DNA of 37,489 bases from NCBI GenBank assembly GCA_964530185.1, contig CAZHBB010000026.1, positions 1 to 37,489 on the forward strand, given 5' to 3'. This stretch comes from PWVB01 sp964530185 (GTDB taxonomy: Bacteria > Chloroflexota > Anaerolineae > B4-G1 > SLSP01). Position 1 is the first letter of the stretch, and each line of letters opens with the position of its first letter. Both the position numbers and the translations under genes were made by a program. Under the pieces are notes generated by a model. The model was not told the DNA's origin, did no database searches, and worked only from the letters and a program-made list of their open reading frames with translations. Positions 31,684 to 37,489 of the stretch are shown piece by piece.

Positions 31684-33150
31684 ATGCGTATCTTGGTGGG
31701 GGCGATCGGGCATGAGTCAAACACCTTCTCGCCCTTTCTGACCCGACTGGAGGATTTCCACCCACGGTGGGGTGCAGCGAGTTTGGAGCTACCCTCCCGG
31801 CGTAGTGCTTTCAACGGCATCGTTGACACGTTGCAGGGGGAATTGGATGTAGAGCTTGTCCCAACGGTAGCGGCGCATGCCATGCCAGGGGGGCTGGTGG
31901 AGCGGGGGGCCTTTGAGCGGCTGAAGACGGCCCTGTTGGCCCCGGCTGTTGACATCGATGGCGTGTGTCTCTTTCTGCACGGGGCCATGCGGGCGCAAGG
32001 GGTCGACTATGCGGAGCATGAGTTTCTGGCTGCCCTGCGGGACCGCGTGGGACCCGATGTGCCCATTACCGTGGCTCTGGATATGCACGCCAACATCGTG
32101 TACGACACCGTGAAACTCGTCGATGCCCTGGTGGCCTATCACACAGCGCCCCATGTGGATGCGTATGAGACGGGTCAGAAGGCGGCAGCGATGCTGTTGG
32201 AGATCCTGAGAGAGGGTGTCCGCCTGACCATGGGCTTCGCCAAGGTCCCTTTCTTGTTGCCGGGGGAAAAAGCCCAGTCCAGTGTTGGAACGATGGGTTC
32301 CTTGATGCGGCATGTGAATGAACTCGAGGGCCGCCCAAGGGTTGTGTCTGCATCGTTGATGAACGGACATTGTTGGGCTGACGTTCCAGACATTGGTGTG
32401 GCCGCAGTGGTCGTCACCGTCGATGACGAGGGCATGGCCCAGACTGAGGCGGACCGCCTGGCGGCAATGGTGTGGGAGCGACGTGCGGAGTTCGACTTCG
32501 GGACTGAGGCCTATCCCGTCGACGAGGCTGTAGCAGTGGCGAAGGCAGCCCTCGAGCCTACGGTGTTTCTGTCTGACTCTGGTGACAATCCCGGCGCGGG
32601 CGGGACGACGGATGTTACTGCTGTGTTGGAGAGCTTATTGCGCCAGGGTGCAGAGAACGTAGTGGTGGCGTCGATCTGGGACGCTGAGGCCGTTCGTCAG
32701 TGTCTCGCTGCTGGGGTGGGGAGCACGGTTAATCTCTCTCTGGGTGGAAAGTTGGACACTCGTCACGGTAAACCTCTACCGATAAGTGGACGTGTCCGGA
32801 TGATCTCGGACGGGGGATACTACGCCGGTGGTGTGCGCACCCCAGAGCGGTTCATCGACCGTGGGGTGACTGTGCTGTTGACCGTCGATGGCGTCGATGT
32901 AGTCGTCACCGAGCGTCGACACAGCTATGTCGAGCCAGCACAGTTTCACAGTCTAGGTATTGATCCCCTGCGTTACAAAATCGTGGCGGTCAAACGGGGC
33001 TATCTTACAGCACCGCTGGCTGCAATCTGCCCGCGTTCGATCCTGGCGATAAGTCCGGGGGTGACCAACTGCGACGTGACGCAGCTCGACTATCGGCGGA
33101 TACAGCGCCCTATGTACCCACTCGATCCTGAGGCGACGTGGTCGCCATGA
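31684..33150 (+). CDS. M81 family metallopeptidase (MlrC-like)
   Basis: 488 residues, the usual length. Motifs: VGAIGHESNTFSPF at the N-terminus, VALDMHANI, YHTAPHVDAYETG and FLSDSGDNPGAGGTTD, which supply the likely zinc and substrate residues. MlrC of sphingomonads cuts short linear peptides from microcystin, which contain D- and unusual amino acids; a related activity on D-amino-acid-containing stem peptides of peptidoglycan would fit this operon. The ATG at 31684 follows GGGGAG and is two bases past the previous stop; an upstream TTG at 31678 is less likely. Confidence 0.88.
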   Translation: MRILVGAIGHESNTFSPFLTRLEDFHPRWGAASLELPSRRSAFNGIVDTLQGELDVELVPTVAAHAMPGGLVERGAFERLKTALLAPAVDIDGVCLFLHGAMRAQGVDYAEHEFLAALRDRVGPDVPITVALDMHANIVYDTVKLVDALVAYHTAPHVDAYETGQKAAAMLLEILREGVRLTMGFAKVPFLLPGEKAQSSVGTMGSLMRHVNELEGRPRVVSASLMNGHCWADVPDIGVAAVVVTVDDEGMAQTEADRLAAMVWERRAEFDFGTEAYPVDEAVAVAKAALEPTVFLSDSGDNPGAGGTTDVTAVLESLLRQGAENVVVASIWDAEAVRQCLAAGVGSTVNLSLGGKLDTRHGKPLPISGRVRMISDGGYYAGGVRTPERFIDRGVTVLLTVDGVDVVVTERRHSYVEPAQFHSLGIDPLRYKIVAVKRGYLTAPLAAICPRSILAISPGVTNCDVTQLDYRRIQRPMYPLDPEATWSP

Positions 33151-33208
33151 CCCGTGAGACTTGTCAAGTTTTCCTAATGAGCTTTCAGATCTTTACCGGA
33201 GGTGGATG

Positions 33209-35065
33209 ATGGGAGACAATATGTTGTTCTTGCCTCAACCACGGCGTGTAACTTGGGAAGAGGGGACCTTTCTTTTCAAGGGCCGAGATCTTATCTGCAT
33301 CGATCCGGACTTTGCTGGAGCACTTCGTTTCACAGCCTTGCGGTGTCAGGAGGTGTTGGGACGGCGATTTGGGCTGCATCTGGAGATGACCGCGGGCAGG
33401 AATATCCCAGATGACCAGGTGGCTGTGACGCTACGAGTGGTGCCAGAGGCCGTGACCCACGCTGAGGGGTATCGGCTGCGGATTACTCCGGAGGGGATCA
33501 TTGTTCAGGGACATGATCCGGCAGGGGTCTTCTACGGCGTGAGCACGCTGCTTCAGATGGCTGTTCAAGTAGACAATTCGGGGCTCCCATGTGTTGACAT
33601 TGAGGACTGGCCGGATTTCCGGGCTCGTGGGGTGATGCTTGACATCAGCCGGGATAAGGTCCCCACTATGGAGACACTCTACCACTTGGTGGATCTCCTG
33701 GCGAGCTGGAAAATCAATCGACTCCAGCTCTATATTGAGCATACGTTTGCCTATCGCAATCACCCTGAGGTGTGGGCAGGCTATTCCCCCATGACCGGTG
33801 AGGAGATCATGGCGCTGGATGCCTACTGCCGTGAGCGTTTCGTTGAACTGGTGCCGAACCAGAACTCTTTTGGTCACATGCGCCATTGGCTCCGGCATCC
33901 CAGGTACGCTCCTCTGGCTGAGACACACGACGAGTTCGATACCCCGTGGGGCATACGATTGAAGGGGCCCTACAGCCTGGCGCCGGTCCATCCGGGCAGC
34001 ATCGAGCTAGTGCGGAGCCTTTTCGATGAGTTGCTGCCTCATTTCAGCAGCAGGCAGATTAACGTCGGCTGCGATGAGACAATCGATCTGGGGCAGGGTG
34101 CGAGCAAAGAGGTGTGCGAAGAGCGCGGTACGGGGCGGGTCTATCTCGATTTTGTCCTCCAGATCTACAGGGACGTGGCCGCTCGGGGTTACACGATGCA
34201 GTTCTGGGGCGATATCATCATTCACTATCCGGAGTTGGTGCCTGAGTTGCCGCGCGATGTGATCGCCCTGGAGTGGGGGTATGAGGCCGATCATCCGTTT
34301 GATGAGCACGGCAAGCTCTTCGCCTCGGCTGGAGTACCTTTCTACGTCTGCCCGGGGACAGCGAGCTGGAATTCGATCGCCGGGCGCACCGACAACGCGC
34401 TGGGTAATCTGCAGAATGCGGCAGAGAACGGCCTGAAGTACGGGGCCGGGGGATACTTGAACACTGATTGGGGCGATCGCGGCCATTGGCAGTATCTTCC
34501 GGTCAGCTACCTCGGGTTTGCCGTCGGGGCTGCCAATTCCTGGTGTCTGGAGGCCAACCGGGACCTTGATGTTGTGCGGACTGTGAGCCTCTTTGCCTTC
34601 CAGGATCCCAGCGGCACTATGGGCCGGATTGCTTATGATCTAGGCAATGTCTATCAGGTGCCCGGGGTGCCCTACCTTCACAACTCTAGCATCCTTTTCT
34701 GGCTGCTTCAGGATCATGCCACGGTGATGGAGCGGATCAGTGGGTCTACCCCCGAGGCGTTCCGTGAGACCATGGCGCGCATCGACGCGATCCTTGCGCC
34801 GTTGCAGCAGGTGGAGATGGGGCGGCCCGATGCCGAGCTCATTAAGCGGGAATACGCTAATGCGGGGCGGTTGCTTCGCCACGCCTGCCGCCGGGCTCTG
34901 CAACTAATGGGTGAAGGGGAGGACTCAGCCACGTTGTTGGCAGATCTGGAGGAGGCTATCGAGGAGCACAAAACTCTGTGGTTGGCGCGCAACCGACCGG
35001 GTGGCTTGGATGACAGCCTGGCCTACTTTACGCCGCTCCTTGAGGCCTATCATAAGGGCAGCTAG
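33209..35065 (+). CDS. GH20-type beta-N-acetylhexosaminidase, apparently cytoplasmic
   Basis: 618 residues. An N-terminal zincin-like domain (PQPRRVTWEEGTFLF ... GVSTLLQM) is followed by the GH20 barrel: FRARGVMLDISRDKVPTMETLYHLVDLLASWKINRLQLYIEHTF and the catalytic pair D289-E290 in INVGCDETIDLG. The Glu is the acid and the Asp orients the substrate acetamido group. No signal peptide, so it should act on imported GlcNAc-containing sugars. In known recycling pathways NagZ, a GH3 enzyme, removes GlcNAc; this protein is a candidate replacement. I start at the second ATG (33209), six bases after GGAGG; the frame also offers 33206 and an unlikely TTG at 33161. Confidence 0.88.
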   Translation: MGDNMLFLPQPRRVTWEEGTFLFKGRDLICIDPDFAGALRFTALRCQEVLGRRFGLHLEMTAGRNIPDDQVAVTLRVVPEAVTHAEGYRLRITPEGIIVQGHDPAGVFYGVSTLLQMAVQVDNSGLPCVDIEDWPDFRARGVMLDISRDKVPTMETLYHLVDLLASWKINRLQLYIEHTFAYRNHPEVWAGYSPMTGEEIMALDAYCRERFVELVPNQNSFGHMRHWLRHPRYAPLAETHDEFDTPWGIRLKGPYSLAPVHPGSIELVRSLFDELLPHFSSRQINVGCDETIDLGQGASKEVCEERGTGRVYLDFVLQIYRDVAARGYTMQFWGDIIIHYPELVPELPRDVIALEWGYEADHPFDEHGKLFASAGVPFYVCPGTASWNSIAGRTDNALGNLQNAAENGLKYGAGGYLNTDWGDRGHWQYLPVSYLGFAVGAANSWCLEANRDLDVVRTVSLFAFQDPSGTMGRIAYDLGNVYQVPGVPYLHNSSILFWLLQDHATVMERISGSTPEAFRETMARIDAILAPLQQVEMGRPDAELIKREYANAGRLLRHACRRALQLMGEGEDSATLLADLEEAIEEHKTLWLARNRPGGLDDSLAYFTPLLEAYHKGS

Positions 35066-35070
35066 GGGAC

Positions 35071-36028
35071 GTGGTGGACTGGGCGGAACTACAGCGACTG
35101 TTGGATTGGGTCACGGAGTGGGCTGCCCCTGCCGCGCAGTTGGTAGTGCGATGGCAGGGGCAGGTCGTCTTTGATGGCATCTCGGGCTGGCTTGACCCGG
35201 AGACTCGACAACATCCGGTGCGGCGTGATACCCTGTTCGATCTGGCCTCGGTGANNNNNNNNNNNNNNNNNNNNNNNNNNNNNNNNNNNNNNNNNNNNNN
35301 NNNNNNNNNNNNNNNNNNNNNNNNNNNNNNNNNNNNNNNNNNNNNNNNNNNNNNAGATGGCTTTGTCCACGTTTTTCGCTTACCGCCCCGGGGCTCATGT
35401 GATCTACAGCGACATTGGCCTGATCCTGCTAGGCCTGGCCATAGAGCGGCTGACTGGTGAGCCTTTGGACCGGGTAATTCAACGAAGAGTGACGCAGCCT
35501 CTTGGGTTGCCTCATACCCATTATCTGCCGATTCGACACGGGGTCTTGTCGCCTGGGGAAGGGAACGTCGCGCCGACAGAGCTCTGCTCATGGCGCGGTT
35601 ACCGGCTGGTGGGTGAGGTCCACGATGAGAATGCATGGCGTCTGGGTGGTGTCTCAGCTCATGCAGGGCTTTTTTCCACTGCGGAAGATGTGGCAATGTT
35701 CGGCGAGTCGTTCCTCGATGCCCAATGCCTGCGGCGATCGACGATCCGGGAGATGATCCGGTTGCAGGCCCAGGAGGGGGACATCAGACGTGGACTGGGC
35801 TTCGCGCTATGGTCCCCCAATCCTGAGGCCAGTAGCCATCCTTTCGGCGGGCAGGCCTTTGGGCATACTGGTTTCACCGGCACCTCCCTGTGGATTGACC
35901 CGACTCGGGAGTTGGTGGTGGCCTTGCTTACCAATGAAGTGTACAGAGGGCGGCGGAACCGGCGGATCGGGACTGTGCGCCTGAGGGTACACAAAGCGAT
36001 TGTGGAGGTGGTCTCACGATTGTCGTAG
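35071..36028 (+). CDS. AmiE-like serine hydrolase (beta-lactamase fold), interrupted by the scaffold gap
   Basis: Two pieces of one gene lie on either side of the gap, in different frames because the gap length is arbitrary. Before it, from the GTG at 35071, is the N-terminus up to LFDLASV, where S60 starts the catalytic SxxK motif; the Lys is in the gap. After it, from about 35357 to 36028, come IYSDIGLILLG (the YxN-like motif), VGEVHDENAWRLGGVSAHAGLFSTAEDV and FGHTGFTGTS (the H/KTG motif). The last two blocks resemble B. subtilis AmiE (YbbE), the N-acetylmuramyl-L-alanine amidase of the recycling operon. No signal peptide. It probably cuts MurNAc from the stem peptide. Other serine-hydrolase roles are possible. 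Confidence 0.8.
35255..35354. other. Scaffold gap (100 N) inside the serine hydrolase
   Basis: Exactly 100 N, true length unknown. It removes the coding part between SxxK and the YxN-like motif. The frame change across it does not indicate a pseudogene. Confidence 0.99.
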
Positions 36029-37489
36029 GCTTGATGTCAGGCACGTCCGCGGATGGCGTGGACGTCGCACTTGTGCGCCTGGAGGGGTGTCCCCCTGCCC
36101 TGACGTGGGAAGTGTTAGGGTTCACGCATGTGCCCTATCCCGAGGCCCTGCGAGCCGAGGTCTTTGCTGCCTTCCGGCCCGAGACCAGCGATGTATCACG
36201 GCTCTGCGAGCTCAACGTCGAGTTGGGTCGTGTTTTTGGGGAAGCCGCCCTGCAGGGTATCGCCAGGGTAGGACTGACACCAGAGCAAGTAGATCTAGTC
36301 GGCAGTCACGGACAAACCGTGTGGCACCGACCGCCTTCCGTCAGTGGTACGGGGGCTACGTTGCAGCTCGGGGAGGCGGCCCTCATCGCCGAGATCACGG
36401 GTCTGCCTGTGGTGAGCAACTTCCGCGCGCGTGACGTCGCCGCCGGAGGGCATGGTGCGCCTCTTGTTGCGTGGGTGGACGTACTGCTCCTGACAGACGA
36501 CCAGAGAGTCCGGACAGCTCAGAACATTGGTGGGATCGCTAATGTCACCTACCTGCCTCCACGGCTCGTCCGTGGGCAGGATATGGGTGAGGCGTTCGCA
36601 TTTGACACAGGGCCAGGCAATATGCTGATCGACGATGCAGCTTCGCGCGCCACACACGGTCGACTCGCCTTTGACCGAGATGGGGCCATTGCGGCGCGGG
36701 GCCGTATCGATCAGGCTCTGCTGGACGAGTTGCTGGAGCATCCCTACTACAGCCAACACCCTCCAAAGACGACAGGGAGGGAGACTTTTGGCGCACAGTA
36801 TGGTGAACAGATCTGGCGGCGGGCCATCGCGCGTGGCTTGAAGCCTGAAGACGTAGTGGCGACGCTCACAGCGTTAACCGCCCGCACCATCAGTCGGGCT
36901 TACCGACAATTCTTACCGCGTTTTCCGGAAGAGGTTATCGTCAGCGGGGGTGGGGCGCGTAACCCGGCTCTGATGCAAATGCTGCGAGATGAGCTATCGC
37001 CGGCCAGCGTGTTGGTCTCGGACGATGTCGGGCTGAGCGCGACAGCCAAGGAGGCCGTGGCGTTTGCTGTGCTGGCCTATGAGACATGGCATGGACGGGT
37101 GGGCAATCTGCCTGCAGCCACGGGAGCCAGACATCGGGTGGTGTTAGGACAGATCACTCCTGGCGCGCGTCCGTTGCGTCTACGATCGAGGAGAGCTGTC
37201 GAGACTGTGGGCGGGAGGGTCGATGCATCCCAGCTAACCGAGGCGTCCAATCCGGCCACGCGGGACATTGATGTCTTGCCCACGTTGGAGATGGTGTGGC
37301 TGATGAATGTCGAGGACAACAAGGTAGCCGCCGCAGTGGCCGATGAGCTGCCTCAGATCGCGGCGGCCGTTGAGGCCGTCGCAGAGCGGATGCGTCGAGG
37401 TGGTCGGCTGGTCTATGTTGGGGCTGGCACCTCTGGTCGCCTGGGTGTGCTTGATGCGTCGGAGTGTCCTCCGACGTTTGGTGTCCCAC
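36019..37489 (+). CDS. anmK-murQ: AnmK-MurQ fusion: anhydro-MurNAc kinase plus MurNAc-6-P etherase (partial at right edge)
   Basis: One open frame with no stop from 36019 to the window end. Residues 1 to about 390 are anhydro-N-acetylmuramic acid kinase: VVGLMSGTSADGVD, GSHGQTVWHRP, QNIGGIANVTY, AFDTGPGNMLIDDA and IVSGGGARNP. It opens the 1,6-anhydro ring and makes MurNAc-6-P. After a short linker, residues from about 400 are MurQ: TEASNPATRDIDVLPTLEM and the sugar-isomerase block VGAGTSGRLGVLDASECPPT with its catalytic Glu. MurQ turns MurNAc-6-P into GlcNAc-6-P and lactate, the next step. The C-terminal half of MurQ is outside the window. GGAGGTGG (36004-36011) lies seven bases before an ATT at 36019, which would start the protein at the normal first strand; the first ATG (36034) would remove that strand. 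Confidence 0.95.
   Translation, partial: MVVGLMSGTSADGVDVALVRLEGCPPALTWEVLGFTHVPYPEALRAEVFAAFRPETSDVSRLCELNVELGRVFGEAALQGIARVGLTPEQVDLVGSHGQTVWHRPPSVSGTGATLQLGEAALIAEITGLPVVSNFRARDVAAGGHGAPLVAWVDVLLLTDDQRVRTAQNIGGIANVTYLPPRLVRGQDMGEAFAFDTGPGNMLIDDAASRATHGRLAFDRDGAIAARGRIDQALLDELLEHPYYSQHPPKTTGRETFGAQYGEQIWRRAIARGLKPEDVVATLTALTARTISRAYRQFLPRFPEEVIVSGGGARNPALMQMLRDELSPASVLVSDDVGLSATAKEAVAFAVLAYETWHGRVGNLPAATGARHRVVLGQITPGARPLRLRSRRAVETVGGRVDASQLTEASNPATRDIDVLPTLEMVWLMNVEDNKVAAAVADELPQIAAAVEAVAERMRRGGRLVYVGAGTSGRLGVLDASECPPTFGVP

Noticed and set aside
31789..32370. 193-codon minus-strand frame opposite the M81 gene
   Set aside because: Antisense shadow; composition follows the complement of the real gene.
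35071..36028. Frameshifted pseudogene
   Set aside because: The frame change coincides exactly with a 100-N gap of arbitrary length; all visible motifs are intact.
1..37489. tRNA, rRNA, riboswitch, insertion sequence or phage attachment site
   Set aside because: Reading both strands by eye I found no cloverleaf with a T-loop motif, no rRNA core sequence, no transposase or integrase motifs and no terminal repeats. A covariance-model search could still find a missed small RNA.

Overview
The window looks like a GC-rich scaffold from an uncultured Chloroflexota bacterium (Anaerolineae-like). This is inferred from gene content: a substrate-binding lipoprotein with a long Val-Glu-Lys linker, very long Ig-bearing PhnE permeases, a tungsten-type aldehyde oxidoreductase, ROK and GntR regulators of sugar uptake, and UroD-like proteins. 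No rRNA or tRNA is present to confirm it. Two runs of exactly 100 N (28740-28839 and 35255-35354) are scaffold gaps of unknown true length, and both fall in or beside real genes. I saw no tRNA, rRNA, CRISPR array, transposase or phage gene.

Layout. 1-674 (-): start of a receiver-PAS response regulator that leaves the window. 990-3028 (+): UroD-like protein and a metallophosphoesterase. 3037-7441 (-): phosphonate/phosphite-type ABC importer in the order phnD, phnC, phnE; the permease is a giant 857-residue protein with two permease domains and two Ig-like (IPT/TIG-like) domains. 7919-11138: sugar genes galM (+), a C_GCAxxG_C_C redox protein (+) and manA (-). manA overlaps the end of a membrane-anchored phosphoesterase (-). 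12560-13336 (-): full-length steroid 5-alpha-reductase homologue. 13465-14049 (+): DUF4062-like orphan. 14173-15399 (-) and 15673-17163 (+): a divergent pair of a Gfo/Idh/MocA dehydrogenase and a GntR helix-turn-helix fused to a whole ABC-type solute-binding domain. 17300-19767 (-): four-cluster ferredoxin, aldehyde:ferredoxin oxidoreductase and a MoaD-like protein. 19959-23202 (-): GT39-like membrane glycosyltransferase and an unknown membrane protein.

The most coherent system runs from 23399 to the right edge, all on the + strand with tight or overlapping junctions. It holds a ROK repressor, oligopeptide-type permeases and ATPases (OppB, C, D, F type), a small membrane protein cut by a gap, a family-5 substrate-binding lipoprotein, a CBM9-like protein, an M81 metallopeptidase, a GH20-type hexosaminidase without a signal peptide, an AmiE-like serine hydrolase cut by a gap, and an AnmK kinase fused in one frame to MurQ etherase. 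I read this as a peptidoglycan-fragment (muropeptide) import and recycling operon. Muropeptides enter through the ABC importer. The amidase-like serine hydrolase and the M81 peptidase remove and cut the peptide, and the GH20 enzyme splits the GlcNAc-anhMurNAc disaccharide. AnmK makes MurNAc-6-P and MurQ makes GlcNAc-6-P. A strong promoter with a perfect 17-bp palindrome at the start site (23345-23361) probably lets the ROK protein control the whole set.
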